64,000 nucleotides of DNA from Microcaldota archaeon (GTDB lineage Archaea > Micrarchaeota > Micrarchaeia > Micrarchaeales > CABMGC01). Within the stretch, counting starts at the first letter, position 1; each line of letters opens with the position of its first letter. Location: NCBI GenBank assembly GCA_021845465.1, contig JAKBRL010000001.1:43550-107549 (forward strand). The letters run 5' to 3'. A model generated the notes under the pieces. The model did not search any database. It was not told the origin of the DNA and saw nothing but the letters and a program-made list of their open reading frames with translations. Position numbers and translations under genes: made by a program. This document shows positions 16,142 to 26,206 of the stretch, piece after piece.

Positions 16142-18058
16142 ATGTCAGAAGAAACAGAAGAATACAACGCATCAAAAATAGTGGTTCTAGAAGGAGCTCA
16201 AGGAATAAGAAAAAGGCCGGCTATGTACATAGGTTCGACCGGATCTGCCGGAGTGCTTCACCTTCTTTACGAGGTAGTAGATAATGCTGTTGATGAGGCA
16301 ATAGCAGGATATTGCAAGAATATACACATTAGGCTTTTTCAGGAAGAGGGCTTCGATGCCGCCGAAGTTTCAGATGACGGAAGAGGCATACCAGTAGACA
16401 TAATGCCAAAGTATAACAAAAACGCTCTTGAGATAATAATGACTACCTTGCATAAAGGGGCAAAATTCAGCGATGAAGTATACAAAATCTCTGGAGGATT
16501 GCATGGAGTCGGGCTTACGGTAGTAAATGCGCTTTCAGTATATACAGAGGTAAAGGTCAGGAAGGAAGGTAGTGAATATTACCAGCGATTTGAAAAGGGG
16601 CTTCCTGTAACCGGGCTTGAGAAGAGAGGAAATGCAGAGGGCTCTGGTACTACAGTAAGATTTAGGCCTGATCCGGAAATATTTGGCTCACCCAAATTTG
16701 ACTCTACAACACTGAGAGAAAGGCTTTCCGATACAACTTTTCTAAACAGGAATCTCAGGATAATTCTTGTTGATGAGAGATTTGAGCAGAGAGAAGAGAC
16801 TGTTTTCTACTCAGAAAACGGTTTAGTCGACTTCATAGGATTTCTTAACAAGGAAAAACAGGTACTTACGCCACCAATATATTCGAAGAGTTCTGGGGAG
16901 AGAGCAGAAGTGGAGTATGTTATACAGTATAATAGCAGTTATGATGAAAGGATCGAGTCGTTTGTCAATACAATTAAGACAACAGGCGGTGGAACTCATG
17001 TCAGCGGATTTCATTCAGGCCTTACCAGGGCTGTGCTTAATTACATATCTAGAAATAAGCTATCGGATAGATATAAAGACCTTAAGATAACAGGGGACGA
17101 CGTGAGAGAAGGCCTTTCTGCTGTAGTTTCAGTTAACATGCAGAATCCTGAATTCGAAGGCCAGACAAAGGAAAAATTGGGAAATGGCATAATAAAGAAT
17201 TTCGTGGAAGCGGAGGTCTATTCTTTTGTTTCCAGATATTTTGAGGAGCATCCGCAACTGGCCAAGGCAATAATAGAAAAGGCAGTCAATGCGGCAAACG
17301 TCAGGGAAAGTGCCAGGAAGGCAAGGGAAATGGCAAGGAAGCGTAGCATACTTGATGATACTGTCCTTCCTGGAAAACTCGCAGACTGCATAGAAAGCGA
17401 CCCTGATAAAACAGAAATATTCATAGTGGAGGGGCAGAGCGCCGGAGGTTCAAGCAAGGAAGGCAGAGACAGAAATATACAGGCAATACTTCCCCTTAGA
17501 GGAAAGATACTTAATGTGGAAAAGGCAGGATTTGAAAGGATATTTGACAACCTTGAGATAAAGTCAATGATAGCGTCTTTTGGCACTGGCATATCCGAGT
17601 CGTTCAACGCCGAAAAGGTGCGTTACAAAAAAATAATTATAATGAGCGATGCGGATGTCGACGGAAGCCATATCAGGACTCTCCTGCTGACATTCTTTTA
17701 TAGATATATGAAGAAACTGATAGAGTTGGGTTATGTCTACATTGCACAGCCACCGCTCTTCAAGGTATCTAAAGGAAAGGAGATAAGCTATCATTACAGT
17801 GAAGAGGAATTGAGTCTTAGAATTAAGGAGCTTGGTGGAAATGTTGATGTGCAGAGGTATAAGGGTCTCGGAGAAATGAATCCGGAACAGCTCTGGGATA
17901 CAACAATGAATCCTGAGCACAGGATACTTAAGAGAGTGACAATAAAGGATGCGCAGATGGCAGACAGTCTTTTTTCAATACTTATGGGAATTGATCCGGC
18001 GCAGAGAAGAAAGTTTCTGCATGACAACGCCGAACAGGTAACGATGCTCGATATATGA
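16142..18058 (+). CDS. gyrB: DNA gyrase subunit B
   Basis: This 638-residue ATPase/Toprim subunit of bacterial-type DNA gyrase shows the GHKL ATPase boxes (DNAVDEAIAGYC, DDGRGIPVD, GGLHGVGLTVVNALS). It also has the QTKEKLGN lysine loop, the Toprim motifs IVEGQSAGGSSKEGRDR and SDADVDGSHIRTLLL, and the C-terminal QRYKGLGEMNPEQLW box. The length matches the short bacterial GyrB class without the insertion found in E. coli. Ten bases separate it from gyrA. Gyrase is of bacterial origin in archaea that have it. Confidence 0.97.
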   Translation: MSEETEEYNASKIVVLEGAQGIRKRPAMYIGSTGSAGVLHLLYEVVDNAVDEAIAGYCKNIHIRLFQEEGFDAAEVSDDGRGIPVDIMPKYNKNALEIIMTTLHKGAKFSDEVYKISGGLHGVGLTVVNALSVYTEVKVRKEGSEYYQRFEKGLPVTGLEKRGNAEGSGTTVRFRPDPEIFGSPKFDSTTLRERLSDTTFLNRNLRIILVDERFEQREETVFYSENGLVDFIGFLNKEKQVLTPPIYSKSSGERAEVEYVIQYNSSYDERIESFVNTIKTTGGGTHVSGFHSGLTRAVLNYISRNKLSDRYKDLKITGDDVREGLSAVVSVNMQNPEFEGQTKEKLGNGIIKNFVEAEVYSFVSRYFEEHPQLAKAIIEKAVNAANVRESARKAREMARKRSILDDTVLPGKLADCIESDPDKTEIFIVEGQSAGGSSKEGRDRNIQAILPLRGKILNVEKAGFERIFDNLEIKSMIASFGTGISESFNAEKVRYKKIIIMSDADVDGSHIRTLLLTFFYRYMKKLIELGYVYIAQPPLFKVSKGKEISYHYSEEELSLRIKELGGNVDVQRYKGLGEMNPEQLWDTTMNPEHRILKRVTIKDAQMADSLFSILMGIDPAQRRKFLHDNAEQVTMLDI

Positions 18059-18067
18059 GATGTTCTG

Positions 18068-20536
18068 ATGCCGAAAACCATTGATGTTGTTTTAGAGGAG
18101 GAGCTTAAATCAAGCTATATCGATTATGCCATGAGCGTGATAATAGGCAGGGCTATACCTGAAGCAAGAGACGGCCTCAAGCCTGCACAGAGGAGAATCC
18201 TCTATGCGATGTACAAGCTTAATAATTTCCATAACCAGCCTACAAAGAAGAGCGCCAGGATTGTCGGAGAAGTTATAGGTAAGTACCACCCACATGGAGA
18301 CATAGCAGTATACGATACGCTTGTAAGAATGGCGCAGGAATTTTCAATGAATCATACGTTAGTAGAGGGACAGGGAAACTTTGGTTCTATTGATGGGGAT
18401 CCGGCTGCGGCGCAGAGGTATACAGAAGTAAGGCTTACTAAAATAGCAGAAGAGGTTCTGGACAGCCTTGAACAGAATACAGTAGATATGGTTCCCAATT
18501 TTGACAATACAGAGGAAGAACCATGGATACTCCCGGGAAAGGTGCCTAATCTTCTGGTAAATGGAGCACAAGGAATAGCCGTAGGTGTTGCCACAAGCAT
18601 ACCTCCGCATAATTTGGCTGAGGTTTGTGATGCTATCTCATACAGGCTTAAGAAAAAGGACGCGTCTCCTGAAGAGATCATGGATATAATAAAGGGTCCT
18701 GACTTCCCAACCGGCGGAGTTGCGGTGATGACTCCGTCAAGCAGCAATGGCTACATACACGGAAGAGGCCAATTAAGGATAAAAGGAAAGGCGACGACAG
18801 ACAGAGAGAGAGGGCGCATAACAATAACACACATACCGTACAATGTCAACAAATCGCAACTCATACAGAACATAGCTGCACTTACAAGAGAGAAAAGGCT
18901 TACCGGGATAAGAGACATCAGAGACGAAAGCGACAGAAAGGGAATAAGCATAGTGGTCGAGCTTAAGCAGGGAGAGAATCCGGAACAGGTGCTCAATCAG
19001 ATTTACAGGCACACCCAGATGGAAGTTACTTTCCCTATAATCAACCTTGCAATAGTCGGGAAGAGCCTGAAGAGCCTTAACATACTTCAGCTGATTGATG
19101 TTTATATAGAATACAGGGAAGAGGTAATTCTCAGGAGGAGCAGATTTGAGCTGGAAGTTGCACAGGATAAACTGCACATTACAGAAGGGCTTATTAAGGC
19201 CATACAGAACATTGACGGCATAATAGAAACAATAAGGGGAAGTACCGAGGCAAAGGAGGCTAAGCTACGCATTGTCTCAAAGTTCGGGCTTACAGAAAAA
19301 CAGGCTGATGCGATACTTGAGATGAGACTTAGCAGGCTTACCAGGCTTGAGGACGAATCGCTTCGCAAAGATAGAGAGGAGCTTGAATTTAGGATAAGAT
19401 ACCATAATGAGATAATAAATGACAAGAATAAAATAGACGAGATAATTGAAGAAGATATGAAAGAGCTTAAGAAGAAATATGGAAAACCGCGCAAAACAGA
19501 AATAGTGTTTTCAGAAGGCGGCGCGGAGATGACTGACGAAGACATGATAAGCAACGACAGAGTCACAGTGATACTTACCAATGAGGGCTATGTAAAAAGA
19601 ATGCCTGCCGGAAACTACAAGGAGCAGTCTCGTGGAGGAAAAGGCATGATATCCATAAATCTGAAGGAAGGAGACAGCGTAAGGCAGATGATCAATTGCA
19701 ATAACAAGGATTACATAGTATGCATATCCAATACCGGAAGAATATATTGGCTGAAGGCATATCTTATACCCGAAAGCAGCAGATATTCTGAGGGCAGGGC
19801 CATAGTTAACCTGCTAAACCTTGAGAATGAAAAGATAGTAGGGCTTCTTAACATAAAAGAGTTTTCAGATTCTAAGATTGTCTTCCTTACCAAGAAAGGG
19901 ATGGTCAAAAAGATGCGTGGTGAACTTTTTTCCCACCCTAGATCTTCTGGGATAAGGGCACTTACTCTCGGAGAAGGAGATGAAATAGCAGACGCTGTAA
20001 TATATTCGAATGATAAATACCTCATAATAGTTACTAAAAATGGCAAGGCAATAAGATTTGATCAGGAATCGTTAAGATTTACAGGGAGGATGTCGATGGG
20101 AGTGCGTGGAATCAGAATGGTTAATGATGAGCCTGTGAATATCCTTCCTGCGAACGAAGAAGGCAGCATACTTGCAATAACGATAAACGGCTTCGGTAAA
20201 ATAACTCCAGTAAAAGAATATAGGCTCCAATCGAGGGGAGGGAAGGGAGTTAGGAACATGAAGATAAACTCAAAGACAGGCAGCGTTTCCAGGTGTATGT
20301 TCCTCAGAGGGGAGAAACATCTGGCGCTCATAAATACCAAAGGAAAGAGCATAACCATACCCATATCATCCATAAGGGTTACAGGCAGGAGTGCCAGTGG
20401 AGTAAGGCTTATGAGGATGTCCGAAGGAGCGGTGGTGTCTGATGCAATACTCTTTGATGAAGTGAATCCCGATAATGAATCTGGACAGGATGAACCTAAT
20501 GAACATTTGAGTAATCCAGAAGAAGGAAGAGGCTAG
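18068..20536 (+). CDS. gyrA: DNA gyrase subunit A
   Basis: This 822-residue subunit cuts and rejoins DNA through a tyrosine. The winged-helix/tower start includes RAIPEARDGLKPAQRRIL, and the catalytic Tyr lies in AAAQRYTEVRLTK (about residue 118). The C-terminal beta-pinwheel carries the GyrA box QSRGGKG at about residue 520, repeated near residue 720. The GyrA box wraps DNA and marks a supercoiling gyrase, not topoisomerase IV. The tail is acidic. With gyrB it would introduce negative supercoils, in a cell that also has a histone. Confidence 0.97.
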   Translation: MPKTIDVVLEEELKSSYIDYAMSVIIGRAIPEARDGLKPAQRRILYAMYKLNNFHNQPTKKSARIVGEVIGKYHPHGDIAVYDTLVRMAQEFSMNHTLVEGQGNFGSIDGDPAAAQRYTEVRLTKIAEEVLDSLEQNTVDMVPNFDNTEEEPWILPGKVPNLLVNGAQGIAVGVATSIPPHNLAEVCDAISYRLKKKDASPEEIMDIIKGPDFPTGGVAVMTPSSSNGYIHGRGQLRIKGKATTDRERGRITITHIPYNVNKSQLIQNIAALTREKRLTGIRDIRDESDRKGISIVVELKQGENPEQVLNQIYRHTQMEVTFPIINLAIVGKSLKSLNILQLIDVYIEYREEVILRRSRFELEVAQDKLHITEGLIKAIQNIDGIIETIRGSTEAKEAKLRIVSKFGLTEKQADAILEMRLSRLTRLEDESLRKDREELEFRIRYHNEIINDKNKIDEIIEEDMKELKKKYGKPRKTEIVFSEGGAEMTDEDMISNDRVTVILTNEGYVKRMPAGNYKEQSRGGKGMISINLKEGDSVRQMINCNNKDYIVCISNTGRIYWLKAYLIPESSRYSEGRAIVNLLNLENEKIVGLLNIKEFSDSKIVFLTKKGMVKKMRGELFSHPRSSGIRALTLGEGDEIADAVIYSNDKYLIIVTKNGKAIRFDQESLRFTGRMSMGVRGIRMVNDEPVNILPANEEGSILAITINGFGKITPVKEYRLQSRGGKGVRNMKINSKTGSVSRCMFLRGEKHLALINTKGKSITIPISSIRVTGRSASGVRLMRMSEGAVVSDAILFDEVNPDNESGQDEPNEHLSNPEEGRG

Positions 20537-20546
20537 CCTCTTCTGT

Positions 20547-23309
20547 CTACTTCCCAGCAGTTTTCCAGAATTTGCTGTTCTTTATGAAGGTCTTCTGCGC
20601 CTCTATTAGGTCTTTTATGAATTTATCCTTGTCAGGCCTTACCATCCTCAGTAATCTTGAGGCTGTTACTGTCCCTACTCCGTATGTAAGAAGGGCCACA
20701 ATGGCTCTGTCGCCATATGCGCTTATCATGCCGGTTTCAGAAATTGCATTAGAGTAGGCCTGGCGGTCTGCTGGGGAAAGTTTTTTGCCTTCCTGTTTTT
20801 TCTTCAATGCCTGTACGTATGCTTCTTCATATATGGAAAGCATGGTGCTTCCACATCTCTTGCATTTTAGTTTTGTATTTTCTGAAAGGTTTATCTTGTG
20901 GCTGAATTGGAGTGAACAAAAAGTACATAATATTACTACCTCTTTTGTAGCGAATTTCTCCTCAAATGCGGCTATTTCCTCTTTGCCTGGGGATATTGCT
21001 GATAAAAATTCCCTGTAGTTTAGAGCCTGGTAGAGGATTTCCCTTGTAAGTGGAGACTCTGTGGTTCTTGTCTCGAATGTTATCGTGCCTTTTCGAATTT
21101 TTCCTAGAAAGTTCCCTACAGTGTGTGAATCGAGGTAGTTTTTCTCCAGGTCTCTTATTGTTTCTTCATATATTAGAGTGCCCTTGTAAAATTCAACAAT
21201 CCTGTTGGCTGTATTCTTTGTTATTGCTGCCTTCTTGTCTATAATTCCGGAAAGCTTTGCAATCTGTATAAACTTGTATCTGAAAAGCTCCGATTTCTCT
21301 ATGAAGGACTTCATGGTTTCCGAATCTATGTTAATTAGTGTATTGAATACTTTCTGCATGTTTGGAATTTTCATAAGCTGTCTGCAATCTATAAGTATCA
21401 CATATGGAGTGGATTTTACATAGGCCCTGTCGTGTACTGAAGTTGCGATTAGGCCGGATATTATTCTGGCGAGATACTCGTTGGCAAGTTTTCCTAGGGG
21501 AAGATATACTATGATATAATTTTCAAGCTCCTCTATTATTACGTTTTCTTCTTTGAATACGAAATTTTCCCTCTGTTGTTCTGAAAAGACTGAGAGTGCT
21601 TTGAGTGTGTTCCTGTCCAGATTATCTGAAACTTCGGAAGGGTAGTTGAGAAGATTCATAGTTTTCCTTGCTATCTCATATGAAACCGGTATGTCTTCCC
21701 CTTCCCAATCCGGAATTGCCGATTCGAGGTCCTGTGACTGTTCTACAAAGATTGTGTTTTCCTCTATGCTTATAACCTTCCACGGAGTGCCTTTTGTTAT
21801 AAAGGTGCTGTTTTGGTCAAGATAACTGTGCACAAATTTTTCATCCAGTGTGGAGATTATGCGGTTTTTTACAGCTTCTCTTACATAAAACCTCGGCGAG
21901 TCAGGAATAACGCTTATGTTGCCGTAAAAATATTTCCTTGTCCTTGATGAGATTGAAAGTTCTCCTTCCACTGCCTTGAATAGGTGGAGGTCTTCTCCTA
22001 GCTTCAATGCCTCTTCAAATTTTTCATTTTTTAGATTGGAGAATGTTGATGTCCTTAAAAATATTCGTTTTACTGCTTCTGTTTTTATCTTTCCGTGTTC
22101 CAGAATCATCGCGGTTATCTGATTTATCATCACGTCGTATGGACAGTCTTCAATGTTTTTGTTTTCTAAGATGCCTGATTGTGCCGCACTTGCCACTGAG
22201 GCCGATTCCGCTGATTCGAGTATTCCGGATGTGATTATGTGCCCGTTTGACGTTTCGCCTTCTCGGTGTCCTCCTCTGCCTATTCGCTGTATCAAGCGGT
22301 CAGGTTGTTTTGGCGAACCGTATTGTATTACATGATCAACACGGCCTATGTCTATCCCGAGTTCTAATGAGCTAGTCGCTATTATTGCATTTAGTTTGCC
22401 TTCCTTGAATGTGTTTTCTATTTCAATGCGTTCTTGTTTGTCCAGGGAGCTGTGGTGAATGCCTATTGAATTGGTGCCTTCTAATCTGTTCAGGTATATG
22501 AGTTTGCTTCCTAAAGATTCCACAGCCTGCCGCGTATTAGCAAATACTATTGAGGCCCCAGATGTATTTATCAGGTCTGAAATCCGCTCAATTCTTGCAA
22601 GCGACTTGTCATCTAGTGAAAATGCTTGTGCAAATTCAGGGTGTGGGCGCTGCGGAATTGTTGGCATTTCAATCTTGATGGAGAGTTTTTTTGGTGTCTT
22701 GACTTTTATTATTTCATACGGACGTTTTCCGAATAGAAAATAGGATACTTTTTCTGGGTCTCCTATGGTTGCGCTTATTCCTATGCGTTGGAACGGGCCT
22801 GATATTTCTTCTATACGCTCCAAGGCAACAGCAAGCTGCGCTCCCCTTTTGTTGTAATATAGTTCATGCGCCTCGTCTATTATTACTGTTTTGATGTTTT
22901 GGAGAGAGTGGCGTAGCCTGGGGGAGAAAAATAGGTTTTGTAGGGTTTCTGGAGTTGTTATCATAAGGCTTGGCGGAGCGGAGGCCTGCTTTGATCGCTC
23001 TGTTGTTGTGGTGTCTCCGTGCCTTGACGCCATGCTTATTCCCATCTCCCCACATAACCAGACCAATCTTTTTTCAAGGTCCCTGTTTAGTGCTCTAAGT
23101 GGTGTAACATATATTGCACGTATGCCTGGGGCTTCTCTGTTTTTTCCTAGGTTTTCAAGGACAGGAAGGAGTGCTGCTTCCGTTTTTCCGTTGCCGGTAG
23201 GCGCAGATATTATGCAGTTCTTTCCCTCTTTTATTATAGGAATTGCTAATTTCTGGATCTCGGTAAACGTAGTGAATTTTTCCAGAAATAGTTGATATAT
23301 GTCTGGCAT
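20547..23309 (-). CDS. Lhr-family superfamily 2 helicase
   Basis: This 920-residue SF2 helicase has Walker A SAPTGNGKTEAALL (about 36-49), DEAH box IIDEAHELYY (about 143), motif III SATIGDPEKV (about 178) and the helicase C-terminal motifs TSSLELGIDIGRVDH and QRIGRGGHREGE. After the winged-helix and large C-terminal region there is a four-cysteine zinc site (CTFCS ... CKRCGS, about 775-805). A C-terminal helix-hairpin-helix-like segment (YGVGTVTASRLLRMV) follows. Lhr proteins unwind DNA:DNA or RNA:DNA during repair or RNA metabolism. Confidence 0.88.
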   Translation of the reverse strand: MPDIYQLFLEKFTTFTEIQKLAIPIIKEGKNCIISAPTGNGKTEAALLPVLENLGKNREAPGIRAIYVTPLRALNRDLEKRLVWLCGEMGISMASRHGDTTTTERSKQASAPPSLMITTPETLQNLFFSPRLRHSLQNIKTVIIDEAHELYYNKRGAQLAVALERIEEISGPFQRIGISATIGDPEKVSYFLFGKRPYEIIKVKTPKKLSIKIEMPTIPQRPHPEFAQAFSLDDKSLARIERISDLINTSGASIVFANTRQAVESLGSKLIYLNRLEGTNSIGIHHSSLDKQERIEIENTFKEGKLNAIIATSSLELGIDIGRVDHVIQYGSPKQPDRLIQRIGRGGHREGETSNGHIITSGILESAESASVASAAQSGILENKNIEDCPYDVMINQITAMILEHGKIKTEAVKRIFLRTSTFSNLKNEKFEEALKLGEDLHLFKAVEGELSISSRTRKYFYGNISVIPDSPRFYVREAVKNRIISTLDEKFVHSYLDQNSTFITKGTPWKVISIEENTIFVEQSQDLESAIPDWEGEDIPVSYEIARKTMNLLNYPSEVSDNLDRNTLKALSVFSEQQRENFVFKEENVIIEELENYIIVYLPLGKLANEYLARIISGLIATSVHDRAYVKSTPYVILIDCRQLMKIPNMQKVFNTLINIDSETMKSFIEKSELFRYKFIQIAKLSGIIDKKAAITKNTANRIVEFYKGTLIYEETIRDLEKNYLDSHTVGNFLGKIRKGTITFETRTTESPLTREILYQALNYREFLSAISPGKEEIAAFEEKFATKEVVILCTFCSLQFSHKINLSENTKLKCKRCGSTMLSIYEEAYVQALKKKQEGKKLSPADRQAYSNAISETGMISAYGDRAIVALLTYGVGTVTASRLLRMVRPDKDKFIKDLIEAQKTFIKNSKFWKTAGK

Positions 23310-23403
23310 AAATAGACCATAATTTACTTTGTACGGGATCTCCCGACGCTTTTATGATGCTGTGAATTCTTCAGGCTTGTTTTGAGAAAATTCCCGAATA
23401 TCA

Positions 23404-25011
23404 TCATATTGTTATTAGTGCTCCTCCCTGTATTGTGTTTGATGTGTTGTTTTCAGTATAATTCAGTAGAAGGCTAAGCTGCAGGTTTAGGGGTATGGCG
23501 TTTATGGTCTTGCTATTGTTGTAGCATTCTGTTGTTACAAGTGTGGAGGCGCCCACAGCAAGCGTTTTGTTGATAGATGACCCTGGACCAATTCCGGCCA
23601 TAAAACAGCCAATTGAGTTTATCTTGATTGTCTGATTTGCAATGTTTGTTAAATTCAGGGATATTGAACTGTTGGCAAATGTTGGGGTACCACAGGAAAC
23701 AACCTCGCTGAAATCACAGGTGTTTGATATTCCCGAGGTGAAGTTTATTGGATCTCCTGGCAGTTTTAGTTTTTGTATCATGCCTATATTGCTGCTTACC
23801 TGTTCGAAGGGATTTGCTGATGAGTTTGTTATTGAGAATATGCTTATGTTGTATTTGCCGAGATATTCTGTTGTGCGTATGAGGGACACGTTTCCTAAGC
23901 TGCCTGTATTTTGCAACATGTAGACACTGCAGAAAGAGCTCGAATTGAAAGTGTCTGTAAGCCCATAGCAGGTGTGATTTTCAGTAAAATTGTCCCAGAG
24001 GACGTAATATGCAAGGGCATCTTTTCCAGTAACTATGAGCTTTCCGTATCTGGACCATGTATTGTTGTTTTCGTAGAAGTCTGCGAGTGAAACTGTGTTG
24101 TTTTGGAATGGTAGAAGTTTTTTCAGGGTGTTGTTTTCTGAGATCCCTGACGGTGTTTTGCTCAGGATTTCTGCGCACGTTTTGTTTCCTTCCCATGAGA
24201 AGGTCTTTATCCATCCTGAAGAATACCAGCTGCATGTTGTCACGTTTGGCGAAAGCCTTATTAGGGAGATCGGCTGGGTTCCTATCGTTTGGTTGGAAAC
24301 GGTTAGGTTTTCGGCCTGTGCCGCTACTCCTATTATTGAGGGTTTGAGGTATCCGTCGAACCATAGGGAAAGCCCGTTCCCGTTATTGTATTCTGCGCCT
24401 GCTGTTGAAATGTTTTCGATATAACTGCCTCCAATTGTGAAGAGGCGGTCCATGAATAAATTGACTGGGGAGATACTGGAGAGTTTTGTCTGGCTTACAC
24501 TGTAGTTTTTGTTTAGATATGAAGAGATCCCATACCCTAAAATTGTCATGTTTGAGGCATAAAAGCCAGTCTGATTTACAGGCAGCATCTTCTGTGGTGC
24601 CGCGTTTGCAGGAGGAAGAACAGTTACCGTTATGCTGGTCGATGCCTGGTTTATGTTGCCATATAATTTTGTAGGGTCTGTCACGGCTGTGAAATTATAA
24701 CTTCCCGGATTTCCGAAGGTGTGTGTTATTTTTATTATGGTTCCTTTTCCAGTGGGAAGAGAAATGTTATATATGTCTGTCAGATTTCCATTTAACGACA
24801 ACCCTACCGGAAGCCCTTTTACCGCGGGCCCGTTGTTAAGTACCTGTAAATTCAGCGTGGCCTGCTGGTACTGGTATATAGTAGTATTAGATCCGGAAGA
24901 GGAGAAGTTTAGGGATATTGATATTGGAGGGTTGTAGTTTAGTCTCACATAGAGTGCTGCCGCCAGTATTATTACAATAAGTACAATCCAGTAGTATATT
25001 TCTTTTTTCAT
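23404..25011 (-). CDS. Membrane-anchored extracellular protein of unknown function
   Basis: This 535-residue protein has one N-terminal hydrophobic anchor (YYWIVLIVIILAAALYV, residues 6-22) and a large outer region rich in Asn, Ser and Thr with many N-x-S/T glycosylation sequons. Residues about 30-130 look like an immunoglobulin-like/CARDB-type domain (LNLQVLNNGPAVKGLPVGLSL, then FGNPGSYNFTAV). The rest is not recognised. Several cysteines in the outer region could form disulfides. It is followed upstream in the transcript direction by winged-helix genes. Confidence 0.75.
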   Translation of the reverse strand: MKKEIYYWIVLIVIILAAALYVRLNYNPPISISLNFSSSGSNTTIYQYQQATLNLQVLNNGPAVKGLPVGLSLNGNLTDIYNISLPTGKGTIIKITHTFGNPGSYNFTAVTDPTKLYGNINQASTSITVTVLPPANAAPQKMLPVNQTGFYASNMTILGYGISSYLNKNYSVSQTKLSSISPVNLFMDRLFTIGGSYIENISTAGAEYNNGNGLSLWFDGYLKPSIIGVAAQAENLTVSNQTIGTQPISLIRLSPNVTTCSWYSSGWIKTFSWEGNKTCAEILSKTPSGISENNTLKKLLPFQNNTVSLADFYENNNTWSRYGKLIVTGKDALAYYVLWDNFTENHTCYGLTDTFNSSSFCSVYMLQNTGSLGNVSLIRTTEYLGKYNISIFSITNSSANPFEQVSSNIGMIQKLKLPGDPINFTSGISNTCDFSEVVSCGTPTFANSSISLNLTNIANQTIKINSIGCFMAGIGPGSSINKTLAVGASTLVTTECYNNSKTINAIPLNLQLSLLLNYTENNTSNTIQGGALITI

Positions 25012-25029
25012 TTATGACACCATACAGAT

Positions 25030-25500
25030 TCAGATCATTGCGTTCTTGTTTTTCATTTCTTTTACAACTTCCCCTATTTTTGCGGAAACTTCTTTGTAAA
25101 ACGAATCGAAAACACTCGAAGACCAGTTATATGCGTCAAAACGGTCTCCGGTGGCTGGGTGCTTGAAGCTGAATTTTCCTTCTCCGTTTTCAAGAAAACC
25201 CATCTTTTTCATGCGGAGTAGATGATATCTGAGTGTTTTTTCATTTATTGGCTTCCATGTTTTGCTTATATATTCGGACATCTCCTTCACTGTTGGGTCC
25301 TGTTTCTTGAGAAACTGGAAGTAAATCATGGAATCTAGAACTGCGAGGGATCCCATTCTTGACTCTCCTGAGTTTATTATGCCTAGGGAAAGTGCAAGCC
25401 AGCGGACTGCCGATCTTCGTGTCTCTACAGCTTCTCGGCTCAGCCTTAGATTCCTTATTGTAAGTTCTTTTTCTATAAGTTCAGCTTCGCTTAGTCCCAG
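25030..25500 (-). CDS. Winged-helix protein with a probable CTG start
   Basis: The first ATG (25356) gives 108 residues, but the frame stays open upstream and reads as sensible protein for 48 more codons (LGLSEAELIEKELTIRN, then RLSREAVETRRSAVRWLAL). No ATG, GTG or TTG occurs before the upstream TAA. A CTG at 25500 follows AGTGAT with a 3-nt gap, the spacing of ATG-started genes here. From it the protein has 156 residues. The C-terminal half looks like a winged helix (PTVKEMSEYISKTW, TLRYHLLRMKKMGFLENGEGKFSF). A regulatory or DNA-binding role is likely; partners are unknown. Confidence 0.65.
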   Translation of the reverse strand: MGLSEAELIEKELTIRNLRLSREAVETRRSAVRWLALSLGIINSGESRMGSLAVLDSMIYFQFLKKQDPTVKEMSEYISKTWKPINEKTLRYHLLRMKKMGFLENGEGKFSFKHPATGDRFDAYNWSSSVFDSFYKEVSAKIGEVVKEMKNKNAMI

Positions 25501-25550
25501 ATGATCACTGTTTTGATATTAAAGTTTGGCAGGATAATTATTAATAATTG

Positions 25551-26012
25551 TTATGCCTGGCTGGTTTCTTCATTGTTTTCTCTGTTGGGGTTTTGTATTC
25601 GGCTGTCTGTTTTTTTGCTTGTTCTTGGCTTTTGTTTTTCGGTTTTAGCGTTTGCAAATATTAGATTAAGGTCTTCTGCGGTGTCTGTCTCTATCCATGC
25701 TTTTATATATGTAGATATATTCTTCAGGGGGCGGGTGTATCTGTCTGTAAAACTGTATATGTTATTTTCGTGTTTTAGAAGGCCTACAGATACCCCGTAA
25801 TCAAGATAGCGTTTCCATGTGGCTGTGGGAAGCACATCAGAGCAGTCTTTTAGCCTGAGTTCTTTTGTGTGTTTTACCGATTCTAGCGCCAATGCGAACC
25901 GATATGCCTTTGTTTCGTTGTCAAAATATATTTTGGCTATTTCCTTGACGCTTGGGCTTTTTAGCTTTTCTCTGAGTGGGGCGTCTTCAAACTCCCAGTA
26001 TTTTATTGACAT
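25551..26012 (-). CDS. Winged-helix-like protein of unknown function
   Basis: From the ATG at 26012 this is a 153-residue protein with a helical N-terminal half (VKEIAKIYFDNETKAYRFALALES). A winged-helix-like part follows (TATWKRYLDYGVSVGLLKHENNIYSFTD), and the tail is charged, low-complexity and rich in Lys, Asn and Glu. An in-frame ATG at 26150 would add 46 residues, but a TATA-like element (GGTATATATATC) overlaps its first codons, so the shorter form is preferred. It is probably co-regulated with the adjacent winged-helix gene. Confidence 0.6.
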   Translation of the reverse strand: MSIKYWEFEDAPLREKLKSPSVKEIAKIYFDNETKAYRFALALESVKHTKELRLKDCSDVLPTATWKRYLDYGVSVGLLKHENNIYSFTDRYTRPLKNISTYIKAWIETDTAEDLNLIFANAKTEKQKPRTSKKTDSRIQNPNRENNEETSQA

Positions 26013-26206
26013 ACCAACACAGAAGACTACGTTGCTTATGGATATATCCTTTTCGTATGATTTGAGGGTCTGGTTCTTCCGGGTGCTGTGTTCTGTTGGA
26101 AGTGTACACCGGGCCGCTTTTTGGATAAGATATATATACCTAAATAACATAATATGTATTTATAAACAGATTTTCTCTGTCTGCGTTTTGTTCTGGGTCG
26201 ATAAAT

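Noticed and set aside
19102..19581. 159-codon minus-strand frame inside gyrA
   Set aside because: It is a Ser/Leu-rich shadow of the gyrA coiled-coil region.
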